Assembly (NCBI RefSeq): GCF_013249045.1
Contig: NZ_JABRWP010000002.1
Location: 62,001 to 126,000, forward strand
Source of the DNA: Winogradskyella eckloniae
Lineage (GTDB): Bacteria; Bacteroidota; Bacteroidia; Flavobacteriales; Flavobacteriaceae
Length of the DNA stretch: 64,000 bases
Direction of reading: 5' to 3'
Shown here: piece after piece, positions 29,201-36,867 of the stretch
Numbering within the stretch: position 1 is the first letter of the stretch
Layout of the letters: each line of letters starts with the position of its first letter
Translations under genes and position numbers: made by a program
Notes under the pieces: generated by a model
Told to the model about the DNA's origin: nothing
The model's database searches: none
What the model saw: only the letters and a program-made list of their open reading frames with translations

Positions 29201-29637
29201 TTACTGCAGATGATATTAAAAATATCGAGCAAAATGGTAATATTGACGTTGAAATAAACGGAAAAAATATTACTTTAGGGCTTGATGATGTGGAGATTAC
29301 ATCTCAAGATATTGAAGGATGGCTTGTTGCTAACGAAGGTGCATTAACTGTGGCTTTAGATGTTACAATCAATGAAGATTTACGTAAAGAAGGGATTGCT
29401 CGTGAGCTCGTAAACCGTATTCAAAACTTACGTAAAGATTCAGGATTTGAGGTTACAGACAGAATTGACGTACAAATTCAGAATGATTCACAGGTAGCGG
29501 CAGCAATTGTTTCAAATGAAACTTATATTAAATCAGAAACATTAACTGAAGATTTAAAAATTATGGACACAATAGATAATGGTATAGAAATTGCTTTTGA
29601 TGATGTAAATACCAAATTATTTATTAAAAAACATTAA
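26233..29637 (+). CDS. ileS: isoleucine-tRNA ligase (eukaryote-like type)
   Basis: An 1134-residue class I synthetase that charges tRNA-Ile. The first signature is GLPGVHH (54-60) in place of the usual HxGH, in a context (FFEGPPSANG) typical of the longer, eukaryote-like IleS group, which is generally less sensitive to mupirocin. The second signature GQKMSKRLG is intact. The editing CP1 domain (TTTPWTLPSNTAL) and the C-terminal anticodon region follow. The ATG at 26233 precedes the conserved KFPEYKGLNL. A DksA-like gene follows 5 bases after its stop and is probably co-transcribed. Confidence 0.98.
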   Translation: MSTKFPEYKGLNLPKVAEDIGNYWEANNIFDKSVTTKEGKPPFVFFEGPPSANGLPGVHHVLARAIKDIFPRYKTMKGFQVKRKAGWDTHGLPVELGVEKELGITKEDIGKKITVEEYNETCKKAVMRYTDIWNDLTQKMGYWVDMDDPYITYKSKYMESVWWLLKQIYEKDLIYKGYTIQPYSPKAGTGLSSHELNQPGTYQDVTDTTVVAQFKANAESLPDFLQNEGDIFFLAWTTTPWTLPSNTALTVGPKIEYVLVETYNQYTFKPMNVVLAKNLVNKQFDGKYKRVETKPELIEYKEGDKKIPYFVVKDFVGKDLVGITYEQLLPYTLPNDNPENAFRVISGDFVTVEDGTGIVHTAPTFGADDAMVAKQATPEVPPMLVKDENGNLVPLVDLQGKFRPELGEFAGKYVKNEYYDDGEAPERSIDVELAIKLKTENKAFKVEKYKHSYPNCWRTDKPILYYPLDSWFIKITDVKGRMHELNTTINWKPKSTGEGRFGNWLANANDWNLSRSRFWGIPLPIWRTEDGKEQLCIGSVAELKEEIAKSVEAGVMSEDIFADFEVGNMSEENYETIDLHKNVVDKIVLVSASGKPMKRESDLIDVWFDSGSMPYAQWHYPFENKNFIDNNEAFPADFIAEGVDQTRGWFYTLHAIGTMVFDSVAYKNVVSNGLVLDKNGQKMSKRLGNAVDPFETLSKYGADATRWYMISNANPWDNLKFDSEGIAEVSRKFFGTLYNTYSFFTLYTNIDGFNYGEADVALEERPEIDRWILSELNTLIQKVDDYYAQYEPTKAARAISDFTQDYLSNWYVRLSRRRFWKGDYQADKISAYQTLYTCMETIAKLGAPIAPFFMDRLYLDLNAVTKKETFESVHLADFPVPNTTLIDKVLERKMESAQTICSLVLSLRAKEKIKVRQPLQKIMIPVDSQQQKEEIEAVSDLIKHEVNIKDIELLEDASDILVKQIKPNFKALGPKFGKDMKLIASAISAFTADDIKNIEQNGNIDVEINGKNITLGLDDVEITSQDIEGWLVANEGALTVALDVTINEDLRKEGIARELVNRIQNLRKDSGFEVTDRIDVQIQNDSQVAAAIVSNETYIKSETLTEDLKIMDTIDNGIEIAFDDVNTKLFIKKH

Positions 29638-29642
29638 AAACT

Positions 29643-30023
29643 ATGGCAACAGATACAACAAGTAGATATTCGGATAAAGACTTAGAAGAATTTAGAGCAA
29701 TTGTTCAAGAAAAGATTAAAAAGGCTGAGCACGATTTAGAATTAATTAAAAGTGCATATATGAACGATCATAATAACGGTACTGATGATACATCGCCTAC
29801 GTTTAAAGCTTTTGAAGAAGGAAGTGCAACGATGAGTAAAGAAGCGAACTCGGCTTTGGCTATTCGTCAAGAGAAGTTTATAAGAGACTTAAAGAATGCA
29901 CTAATCCGTATTGAAAACAAAACATATGGTGTTTGCCGTGTCACTGGTAAATTAATTAAAAAAGAACGTTTAAAATTAGTACCTCATGCAACCTTAAGCA
30001 TTGAAGCTAAGAATATGCAGTAA
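29643..30023 (+). CDS. DksA/TraR-family regulator lacking zinc-finger cysteines
   Basis: A 126-residue protein with the DksA layout: a long N-terminal coiled coil (about 10-60) and a C-terminal globular part (YGVCRVTGKLIKKERL...VPHATLSIEAK). In DksA this part has four zinc-binding cysteines. Here only Cys98 remains; the others are Thr101, Ser and Ala. Related proteins in Flavobacteriia show the same loss. DksA family members bind RNA polymerase through the secondary channel and modulate rRNA and stress promoters. Whether this one responds to ppGpp cannot be read here. It is coupled to ileS by a 5-base gap, which could connect translation capacity with transcription control. Confidence 0.85.
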   Translation: MATDTTSRYSDKDLEEFRAIVQEKIKKAEHDLELIKSAYMNDHNNGTDDTSPTFKAFEEGSATMSKEANSALAIRQEKFIRDLKNALIRIENKTYGVCRVTGKLIKKERLKLVPHATLSIEAKNMQ

Positions 30024-30041
30024 CTAATCACTGCGACTTGT

Positions 30042-30058
30042 GCTGAACTTGTTTCAGT
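30042..30058. repeat. REP-like hairpin, copy 1 (CTGAA-cttgt-TTCAG)
   Basis: CTGAA (30043-30047) and TTCAG (30053-30057) flank CTTGT. The core TGAACTTGTTTC recurs at 41127-41138. It lies 19 bases after the dksA-like stop. Confidence 0.6.
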
Positions 30059-30132
30059 AAAGCAGAAATCTCTTTAATTGAGGACTTATTTTGTATACAA
30101 AAGAAACTATAAAGCCATGGACTATTAATGTC

Positions 30133-30744
30133 ATGGCTTTTTTTGTGTTTTTTATTTTGAGTCTAACAACTGTAGATGCTCAGAATGTTATAGAAAAGAC
30201 TATACAATCAGATGGTATTGCATCCATTTCTATTAATGGGAATGACATTTTTAAGATTTCTGTTGCTACTTCAGAAACGGATAAAATTAAGGTAACTTCA
30301 ACGTTAGATGGCGAGTACCAAAACGATTTTCAGATTGTTGTAAAAGAAGAAAAATCTATTTTAAAGCTAAGCTTAGAGCACGTATCCTTAGAGGAAATAC
30401 CAGATGATAAACGTAATGCGCATAAAGTCATTGCGGCCACGTTGCATATTGAAATTCCTGATTCTCTTAATGTAAATATTCTTAGTGATATTGGTTCTGT
30501 GAACTTATTAGGCACTTTTAATGCACTTAATGTTGAATTATCACGTGGACAATGCCATATAAAAGGAAAAGTTAAAACGGCAACTGTGAATACGTTAGAC
30601 GGAAATATTCACGTTAGTACTAATAGTGCTACAATTGAAGCAAATTCTAATCATGGAGAAATAGAACTAGATGAATTTTCTAATACAATTTCTAATTGGA
30701 CATTGACTTCAATTCATGGTGATATTACAGTAATAAATAGCTAA
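30133..30744 (+). CDS. secreted DUF4097-like beta-helix protein
   Basis: A 203-residue protein from the ATG at 30133, which directly opens a signal peptide (MAFFVFFILSL...VDAQ). A TTG at 30091 would add 14 charged residues in front and is less likely. The mature part is almost all short beta strands, with repeated small hydrophobic turns (IGSVNLLG, RGQCHIKG, LDGNIHV, HGEIEL, HGDITV), as in the right-handed beta-helix of DUF4097/GIN-type adhesin heads. The function is unknown. It ends 6 bases before the next gene, so the two are likely co-transcribed. Confidence 0.65.
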   Translation: MAFFVFFILSLTTVDAQNVIEKTIQSDGIASISINGNDIFKISVATSETDKIKVTSTLDGEYQNDFQIVVKEEKSILKLSLEHVSLEEIPDDKRNAHKVIAATLHIEIPDSLNVNILSDIGSVNLLGTFNALNVELSRGQCHIKGKVKTATVNTLDGNIHVSTNSATIEANSNHGEIELDEFSNTISNWTLTSIHGDITVINS

Positions 30745-30750
30745 TTATAT

Positions 30751-31608
30751 ATGAGAAACTTAATATTAACTTTTTTATTAATACTAATAAGTTTCTCAAC
30801 AAATGCCCAAGCCAACGATACCGAAGCCGCCTTGTACAATGTAGGTTTTGGAGCTGTATTTGGTACAGTAGGAGCAATCATCAACAAATCTCCAGACGAA
30901 CCTTTAGGTAAGGTGATTAAAAAATCCTTATGGCAAGGTGCTTTAGGTGGATATATTACTTTTGAGAGCAAACGTATTTTAAGAGAAGCGAGAAGACAAG
31001 AACAATGGGAATATTTTTGGGCTGCAAAATTGGTAAACGCGGCAGGCACTTCTATTAAAGAAAACGCAGCACTAAACAAAGATTTCTATGACAAATGGCA
31101 CTTAAATATTGGTTTTAGTAGACTAGAATTTAATACAAAGGATGAGTTCTCTGTAAAGTATAAATTGATGCCTGTGGCATTTGTTTATAATATTGATGCA
31201 CTTTTTAGATATAAATTTGAAATAGGTCAAAGTCTAAGAATTGGAGAGTTTGTGTATTCAATTAGGGAATTGGAAAACGGGTATTACGATGATGTTCGAG
31301 CTTCTGCTAGTGCTGGCTATATGGTTTTTAGTAAATCATATTTAAATCAAATAGATGATAATGTTCACGAAGTAATTCACTTATATCAATCTAATGATTT
31401 TTCTGTTTTTAATACTTACATTAATAAACCTTTGGCACAATGGTCTATAAAAAACAAGTCAGTTAATTGGTTAAATGAACATTTGTATACAGAATATCAT
31501 TATTTAATTTTAAGACCACTTTATATATTTGAGACAAATAATGCTAATAGGTATTACAATAATTTCTTTGAGCACGAGGCTGGTTATTTTGGTGGCACAT
31601 TACACTAG
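30751..31608 (+). CDS. secreted protein with HEVIH motif, possible metallopeptidase-like
   Basis: A 285-residue protein with a signal peptide (to about 20, ending TNAQA) and a glycine-rich hydrophobic segment (about 30-70). It contains HEVIH (206-210) inside an NVHEVIHLYQ context and, 64 residues on, EHEAGYF (274-280). HExxH followed by a distant glutamate is the zinc-site pattern of gluzincin peptidases. Outside these motifs I do not recognise a family, so catalytic activity is uncertain. It lies between a DUF4097-like protein and lspA, in a run of envelope-related plus-strand genes. Confidence 0.6.
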   Translation: MRNLILTFLLILISFSTNAQANDTEAALYNVGFGAVFGTVGAIINKSPDEPLGKVIKKSLWQGALGGYITFESKRILREARRQEQWEYFWAAKLVNAAGTSIKENAALNKDFYDKWHLNIGFSRLEFNTKDEFSVKYKLMPVAFVYNIDALFRYKFEIGQSLRIGEFVYSIRELENGYYDDVRASASAGYMVFSKSYLNQIDDNVHEVIHLYQSNDFSVFNTYINKPLAQWSIKNKSVNWLNEHLYTEYHYLILRPLYIFETNNANRYYNNFFEHEAGYFGGTLH

Positions 31609-31648
31609 TTCTAAATATAATCCTATTTTTGTTTTTCAAATTTTTTAG

Positions 31649-32263
31649 ATGTCCATAAAAAAAGCCTCTATTCTCATCGTTTTAATTCTCTTGATTGATC
31701 AAATCAGTAAGATCTACATCAAAACCCATTTTCAGTTAGGAGAAGATGTCACTGTGTTTTCATGGTTTCATATTGCCTTTATTGAAAACGATGGTATGGC
31801 TTGGGGAACTAAATTGAGTGATTTCACTACCTTAATTTCAGACCGTTCTGCAAAGCTTATTTTAACTTTATTTAGAATTGTGGCTGTAACAGGTATTGCC
31901 TTTTGGTTAGTGGATGTTATAAAAAAGCAAAAATCTAAAACTTTAATATTTGCTATTTCTATAATATTTGCAGGTGCTTTAGGTAATATATTAGATTCTG
32001 TGATTTATGGTGTCATATTTAGTGATAGTGTAATGCAAGTGGCTACATTTTTTCCAGAAGGTGGTGGTTATGAAAGTGTGTTTCATGGTAATGTTGTGGA
32101 TATGCTATATTTTCCGCTTTGGAGTGGTGTTTTACCAGAATGGTTACCGCTTATAGGAGGTAAATATTTTTCGTTTTTTGATCCTGTTTTTAACGTTGCA
32201 GACGTTGCTATAAGTACAGGTATAGGTATGTTGTTGGTCTTTAATAAAAGAGCATTTAAATAA
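31649..32263 (+). CDS. lspA: lipoprotein signal peptidase (signal peptidase II)
   Basis: A 204-residue inner-membrane aspartic peptidase that removes signal peptides from lipoproteins such as the many in this window. The conserved blocks are IENDGMAWG (about 46-54), GNVVDMLYFP and FNVADVAIS. The two catalytic aspartates are those in VVD and VAD. It has four membrane segments. It is longer than the roughly 165-residue E. coli enzyme because of a periplasmic insert between the second and third blocks, as is usual in Bacteroidota. It runs convergently into a response regulator, with one base between the stop codons. Confidence 0.97.
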   Translation: MSIKKASILIVLILLIDQISKIYIKTHFQLGEDVTVFSWFHIAFIENDGMAWGTKLSDFTTLISDRSAKLILTLFRIVAVTGIAFWLVDVIKKQKSKTLIFAISIIFAGALGNILDSVIYGVIFSDSVMQVATFFPEGGGYESVFHGNVVDMLYFPLWSGVLPEWLPLIGGKYFSFFDPVFNVADVAISTGIGMLLVFNKRAFK

Positions 32264-32264
32264 A

Positions 32265-32675
32265 TTAAGCTGTTTTATTAAATACAGCTTCTAACTCATC
32301 AATTTTAACCGGTTTAATAAGATAGTTTTGAACGGTTGATAATGATTTAGCTTTGTCAATATCTATAGCGTTTATTGAAGAACTTACCACGTAGAGCGTA
32401 ATTGGGTTGTTAAATTTATTTTTAATTTTAGTAAAACGCTCTAAAAATTCCCAGCCATCCATAATTGGCATATTAAGATCGAGTAAGATAACTTCTGGTA
32501 TTTGTTCTTCTTCAAAATTTTGAAGTAAGGTTTCAAAATAATCTATACCTTCTTTTCCGTCTTTAAATATGAGTAAATGATCACATAGCTTTTTGGTTTC
32601 AATGATTTTTTTTACCAAATTCACGTAGATTTTATCATCATCTATGATACAGGCTAGTTTTATTTTATTCTTCAT
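32265..32675 (-). CDS. single-domain response regulator (CheY-like receiver)
   Basis: A 136-residue receiver domain with no output domain. The acidic pair lies in IIDDDK (residues 11-15), the phospho-acceptor Asp66 in LLDLNMPIMDG, and the conserved Lys121 in YLIKPV. Such stand-alone receivers act through protein contacts or a phosphorelay. It follows a PAS-histidine kinase by 6 bases and is surely its partner. An inverted repeat (AAGCTGT 32267-32273, ACAGCTT 32284-32290) sits in its last codons and may help termination between the convergent genes. Confidence 0.93.
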   Translation of the reverse strand: MKNKIKLACIIDDDKIYVNLVKKIIETKKLCDHLLIFKDGKEGIDYFETLLQNFEEEQIPEVILLDLNMPIMDGWEFLERFTKIKNKFNNPITLYVVSSSINAIDIDKAKSLSTVQNYLIKPVKIDELEAVFNKTA

Positions 32676-32681
32676 GTTGGT

Positions 32682-33809
32682 TTAAAATTTTATGGTAAAT
32701 GTTGTCCCAATATTTGGTTCGCTTTCTACTTGTATTTCGCCATTTAAGGATTCAATTTGGTTTTTGGTAATAAACAGACCAATACCTCTAGCATCTGCAT
32801 TATAATGAAACGTTTTATACATGCCAAAAAGTTTGCTTCCAAATTTTTCCATATCTATTCCAGAGCCATTGTCACTGATTTTTAACACAATACGATCATT
32901 GTTTTTATAATCTAATGATGTAGAAATAGTAATAATAGGGTCTCTGTCTTTGTGTTTGTATTTTATAGCATTAGTGATCAAATTTAATAAAATACTATCT
33001 AAATATGCAGGAATATAATGAATGGATTCTGCTTTGCTAAAATCTGAATTTATAGTGGCCCTATTTGTATCTATAATTTGATTAATTGAGGTCGTAACCT
33101 GCTCTAAAGTGGTAGAAAAACTCACATCCTCCTTGTGTTGGTTAGAATTGGTCTGAATAGTTACAACTTCATTTAAATGTTCTATAGTCGTATTTAAACT
33201 ATCAGAGACATTTTTAATATTATCCAGGAGTTCTAATTTTTCTTCTACAGTGTTTAATTCATTGATGAGACGTACTATTAAAGTTAAATTACTAGAATGT
33301 GATCTTAGATTGTGCGAAACAATATGTGCAAAATTGAACAATCTTGAGTTTTGAGAGGCGACAATATCTGATGTTTTTTCTAAATTTATTTCTTTTTGTT
33401 TTATATCGTCTATATCTTGAAAAACACCTCTAACGCCAATAATTTTCTCTTCGCTGTTGTAAACAGGTTTTCCTATGACTCTTGCCCAAAATTTTCTATT
33501 ATTGGCCGTGATCATAATGATTTCTACATCAAACGGAATACCAGAAATGCCACACTCAAAAAATGTATTTGCTATAAAAGCTTGGTGTTCTTTGGCATAT
33601 AAAGACTTGGCCATTCTTAAAGAAGGCACAAACTCTAACGGAAATTCTAATATGCTTCTGGTAATGTCATCCCAATAGCTTTTTTTATTTTCAAAATCTA
33701 TGTACCAACTTCCTGTAGATGTCATCAATGCAGATTCTCTGTAATAAAAATTATCTTCTTCTAATTTTTCACTAGAAATAATATGTTGTTTTGTATTAGA
33801 TTCTGTCAT
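32682..33809 (-). CDS. PAS-domain sensor histidine kinase, soluble
   Basis: A 375-residue kinase with no membrane segment, so probably cytoplasmic. Residues about 25-135 form a PAS domain with its PAC-type end (IIGVRGVFQDI). A dimerization helix carries the phospho-accepting histidine in FAHIVSHNLRSH, the form usual in Bacteroidota. The ATPase domain shows an N box (LITNAIKYKHKD), a G1 box (DNGSGIDMEKFG) and a G2-like stretch (ARGIGLFI). It is the first gene of a two-gene signalling operon with the adjacent receiver. The signal is unknown. Confidence 0.93.
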   Translation of the reverse strand: MTESNTKQHIISSEKLEEDNFYYRESALMTSTGSWYIDFENKKSYWDDITRSILEFPLEFVPSLRMAKSLYAKEHQAFIANTFFECGISGIPFDVEIIMITANNRKFWARVIGKPVYNSEEKIIGVRGVFQDIDDIKQKEINLEKTSDIVASQNSRLFNFAHIVSHNLRSHSSNLTLIVRLINELNTVEEKLELLDNIKNVSDSLNTTIEHLNEVVTIQTNSNQHKEDVSFSTTLEQVTTSINQIIDTNRATINSDFSKAESIHYIPAYLDSILLNLITNAIKYKHKDRDPIITISTSLDYKNNDRIVLKISDNGSGIDMEKFGSKLFGMYKTFHYNADARGIGLFITKNQIESLNGEIQVESEPNIGTTFTIKF

Positions 33810-33922
33810 AGTAATAGTACTTGCAACCCTTAGAGTAGACTCTGAAAATTAATTCATTGAGTTTGCAATATATGAAAATTTTACTTTTTATCTAATTTTA
33901 TTGCATTTCAACGATAAAAAAT

Positions 33923-34486
33923 TCAGAATTTGTAAATTTGATCTGGTGTGACACAGAAATCTAGCCTAACATCGTTTTCTGAATGGTCGGTAATATGGTC
34001 TTCTGCATTGAAGAAAGAGAGCCCTATTTTAATGGTTTCTGGTTGGCATTGGCCTAAAAACCTATCGTAGAAGCCTTTGCCATATCCTACTCTGTTTCCT
34101 AGTGTATCAAAGGCTAATAAAGGAATAAAAACCACTTCTAATTGGGAAGATTCAATTTTGATACCATCTAAAGGTTCTGGTATATTGTAATGATTTTTTT
34201 TAATGGTTGTATTATCGGTTAGTAAAACGTGATCCATACTGAAATCATCAAAATTACTTTTAGAAATAACAATGTGTTTGTCTTTGCCAGATAATATATT
34301 GAGAATAAAATCGGTGTTAATTTCCTTTTGTTCTTCTATGGTTAGAAAAATATGGTAGAAGGATTTGTGCCAAATGTCTAAACGTAATAATTGATTGGCA
34401 ATAGCCATACTGTTGTCATCAATTTGATTATCGTTTAACGCTTGTCTAAGCGTTTTGTATTTGGTTCTTAATTCTTGTTTTGTCAC
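33923..34486 (-). CDS. 5-formyltetrahydrofolate cyclo-ligase
   Basis: A 187-residue enzyme converting 5-formyl-THF to 5,10-methenyl-THF with ATP, returning a storage folate to one-carbon metabolism. The N-terminus (KQELRTKYKTLRQAL) and the GNRVGYGKGFYDRFL motif near residues 130-144 are characteristic. Its start overlaps the stop of the aspartoacylase-like gene by 4 bases, so it is translationally coupled and is the last gene of the Rim-like operon. This pairing may be positional rather than functional. Confidence 0.95.
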   Translation of the reverse strand: MTKQELRTKYKTLRQALNDNQIDDNSMAIANQLLRLDIWHKSFYHIFLTIEEQKEINTDFILNILSGKDKHIVISKSNFDDFSMDHVLLTDNTTIKKNHYNIPEPLDGIKIESSQLEVVFIPLLAFDTLGNRVGYGKGFYDRFLGQCQPETIKIGLSFFNAEDHITDHSENDVRLDFCVTPDQIYKF

Positions 34487-35451
34487 TTTTTTACTTTTGT
34501 AGAAATATGAAAAATAGCATCACCTTGATAGATTATTGGCGATTCATTAATATTAAAAACATAGCCATCGTTTGGTGCTTTTACAAAGTGATTAAAACTT
34601 CCATAAGGATCTGTAATATTTCCTAAAACATCCCCTTTTTTAACCTCTGAATTTATAAGTGCTGTAGCCTTAAACATTCCAGAATATTTTGCTCTTATCC
34701 ACTTGCTTTCTGTAATATAAATACAAGGTTGTTTAGATTCTGACACCTTGAATCTTCGGTTGAGCATTTCGAGATGATGTAAAACACGTTTAACACCGTT
34801 GACACCTGTATTAGTAATGGTGTTGTCTATGTTAAAAGATTTGCCTCCTTCAAACAATAAAATAGGGATTCCTAATTTGTGACAAGTGTTTCTAAAGGAT
34901 TTATTAAGGTTTTTTGAGTAAAAAATAAAAGGTGCACCAAAGACCTTTGCTAATTCGTTTAAAGTTTTTTCGTTTTTAATAATTCGTATTTGTGCAGCAT
35001 TAAAGCGATCTGCGCCACCAGTATGAAAATCCATAACCAAGTCGGCATGTGGTAAAATTTCTGTGACTAATTTAAATGCCACTCTACTCGCTAAAGAACC
35101 ACCTCTAATACCAGGAAAAACACGATTAAGATCACGTCCGTCAGGAAATTCGCGATTCATATTTAAAAACCCAAATACGTTAATAACAGGCACACAGATA
35201 ATTGTTCCTTTTTTGGGTTTATTGATACCTTTAGAAATGATTTGACGTACAATTTCTACACCATTAACTTCGTCTCCATGGATTCCTGCTGTGATTAAAA
35301 CGGTTGGTCCAGGTTTTTTAGAACGTTCTATAATTACCGGAACGTCAATAGTATTTTGCGTGTGTAGTTTTGCAACGTTAAAACTAACCTGAGCACTTTC
35401 TCCTAGTGCTACTTCTGTTCCTAATATGTGAAGTATATCTTTATTGCTCAT
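34483..35451 (-). CDS. succinylglutamate desuccinylase/aspartoacylase-family zinc deacylase
   Basis: A 322-residue M14-fold enzyme. The zinc-site motif GIHGDEVNG supplies His58 and Glu61. A substrate-binding NREFPDGRDLNR stretch (Arg and Asn) and the third zinc ligand in VMDFHTGG follow. A C-terminal beta domain (from about 240) contains NDGYVFNI. Family members remove acyl groups from amino acids. It lies 25 bases after rimK, which ligates glutamate to protein or peptide ends, so it could remove or recycle such a modification. That is inference from context. No arginine succinyltransferase genes are nearby, so an AST-pathway role is unlikely. Confidence 0.85.
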   Translation of the reverse strand: MSNKDILHILGTEVALGESAQVSFNVAKLHTQNTIDVPVIIERSKKPGPTVLITAGIHGDEVNGVEIVRQIISKGINKPKKGTIICVPVINVFGFLNMNREFPDGRDLNRVFPGIRGGSLASRVAFKLVTEILPHADLVMDFHTGGADRFNAAQIRIIKNEKTLNELAKVFGAPFIFYSKNLNKSFRNTCHKLGIPILLFEGGKSFNIDNTITNTGVNGVKRVLHHLEMLNRRFKVSESKQPCIYITESKWIRAKYSGMFKATALINSEVKKGDVLGNITDPYGSFNHFVKAPNDGYVFNINESPIIYQGDAIFHISTKVKK

Positions 35452-35476
35452 GGTTATTTATTGACCTGCATTAATT

Positions 35477-36352
35477 TTACGATTTGCTACGTTCTATAAA
35501 GGTAATTATGGCTCTAGCAATGTTTTTGTGCGTGGCACCTTCAATACCTTCTAGTCCTGGTGTAGAATTTACTTCGAGCAATAGTGGTCCACGAGAAGAT
35601 TGTAACATATCTACACCACAAACAGGCAGTTTTAAAACCTTTGCAGCATGCATAGCTAACTTTAACTCATCTTGATTTAGTTTAATAATATTAGCAGAAC
35701 CACCACGATGTAAATTAGATCTAAATTCACCTTTTTTTCCTTGGCGTTTCATAGCACCAACGACTTGGCCATCTACAACTAAAGCTCTTAAATCTGCACC
35801 ATTGGCTTCTTTTATAAATTCTTGGACTATAACACGTGCTTGCAAACCATTAAAGGCTTCTAAAACAGATTCTGCTGCGTTTTTAGTTTCGGCCAAAACA
35901 ACACCAAGACCTTGTGTGCCTTCTAGTAGTTTAATGATTACTGGTGTGCCACCAACATGTTCTATCACTTCTTCGACATCTCTTGAGTAATTTGTAAATA
36001 CGGTTTTTGGCATCCCAATACCAGCTTTACTTAAGCGTTGTAAGCTTTTTAGTTTGTCTCTAGATCTTAATATAGCTTCGGAAGAGGCAATGGTAAAAAC
36101 GCCCATTTCTTCAAATTGTCTTACTACGGCACAGCCGTAAAACGTTACAGAAGCACCTATTCTTGGGATAATGGCGTCTACATAATCGAGATAACGGTCT
36201 CTGTAATAAATTGAAGGTTTTTCCTTTTCAATGATAATATCACATTTTAAGGGATCAATGATTTCAACGGAATGGCCTCTGTTTTCGGCTTCTTCAACAA
36301 GGCGCTTTGTAGAGTATAGGTCAGGGTTTCTTGAAAGAATTACTAAGTTCAT
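35477..36352 (-). CDS. rimK: RimK-type alpha-L-glutamate ligase (ATP-grasp)
   Basis: A 291-residue ATP-grasp ligase. The N-terminal pre-ATP-grasp domain spans about 1-95. The ATP-grasp core shows a glycine-rich loop ([12 protein letters not shown]), the [19 protein letters not shown] segment, and a C-terminal [14 protein letters not shown] with the metal-binding Glu and Asn. RimK adds glutamates to the C-terminus of ribosomal protein S6 in E. coli; related ligases modify other peptides. It starts within the last 4 bases of the retropepsin-like gene, so the two are translationally coupled. The true acceptor in this organism is unknown. Confidence 0.93.
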   Translation of the reverse strand: MNLVILSRNPDLYSTKRLVEEAENRGHSVEIIDPLKCDIIIEKEKPSIYYRDRYLDYVDAIIPRIGASVTFYGCAVVRQFEEMGVFTIASSEAILRSRDKLKSLQRLSKAGIGMPKTVFTNYSRDVEEVIEHVGGTPVIIKLLEGTQGLGVVLAETKNAAESVLEAFNGLQARVIVQEFIKEANGADLRALVVDGQVVGAMKRQGKKGEFRSNLHRGGSANIIKLNQDELKLAMHAAKVLKLPVCGVDMLQSSRGPLLLEVNSTPGLEGIEGATHKNIARAIITFIERSKS

Positions 36353-36777
36353 TTCGTATTACGTTGTTTAAAGGATTGGTTATCTAAATCTACATCAACC
36401 ATAAATTTGTTTTTTAAAAATTGACGACCAATAAGCACAGGAAACTTCATGTCGTCTCTAGTGCTTAAAGTTAAGTTAATCTTATACGTTTTTCCAAAGA
36501 ATACGACGGTTGTTTTAATTTTATATCGGTTTTCTTTATTTCCATTACTGCTTTTTACATCAGTATAAGAATAGGTATCAAAAACAACTTCTTCACTTTT
36601 AAAGTTGGGATGGCCTTTGCTCTCAAAAACGCAGAAAAGTTGCCCTTCAGATTCTTTTATTTGAGAACAATGTATCGCAGATGTATAAGCACCAGTATCT
36701 ATTTTAACGTCTATATTGCTAAGTTGCAAATCCGGAAAATTGACTCTATCAATACGTCCTAGGATTTTTTTTGTCAT
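36349..36777 (-). CDS. RimB-like retropepsin-fold protease (ATP-dependent zinc protease family)
   Basis: A 142-residue protein matching the small pepsin-fold family often named ATP-dependent zinc protease. The catalytic-type motif [13 protein letters not shown] holds Asp27-Thr28-Gly29, and a second family motif, [11 protein letters not shown], lies near residues 115-125. In pseudomonads the homolog RimB works with RimK in modifying S6. Here the gene is upstream of and overlaps rimK, first in a four-gene operon. Despite the family name, no zinc motif is visible, and the DTGA signature suggests aspartic chemistry by a homodimer. Confidence 0.88.
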   Translation of the reverse strand: MTKKILGRIDRVNFPDLQLSNIDVKIDTGAYTSAIHCSQIKESEGQLFCVFESKGHPNFKSEEVVFDTYSYTDVKSSNGNKENRYKIKTTVVFFGKTYKINLTLSTRDDMKFPVLIGRQFLKNKFMVDVDLDNQSFKQRNTK

Positions 36778-36854
36778 AAATTAAATATTTAAAAAATGAG
36801 GCGCAAGATATAATAACTTTAAAGACTAGTTATGCTTAACTTATAACTTTTATT

Positions 36855-36862
36855 TACCTTTG
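36855..36862 (+). promoter_or_regulatory. uvrC -7 element TACCTTTG, implying a leaderless or near-leaderless mRNA
   Basis: TACCTTTG matches TAnnTTTG exactly and ends only 5 bases before the ATG at 36868. In Bacteroidota transcription starts a few bases after this box, so the message would begin at or next to the start codon. No good -33 TTTG was found. Confidence 0.55.
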
Positions 36863-36867
36863 ATTAT

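Noticed and set aside
34483-35451. assigning the deacylase to the arginine succinyltransferase (AST) pathway as astE
   Set aside because: None of the other AST genes is nearby and the gene is coupled with rimK and a retropepsin-like gene.
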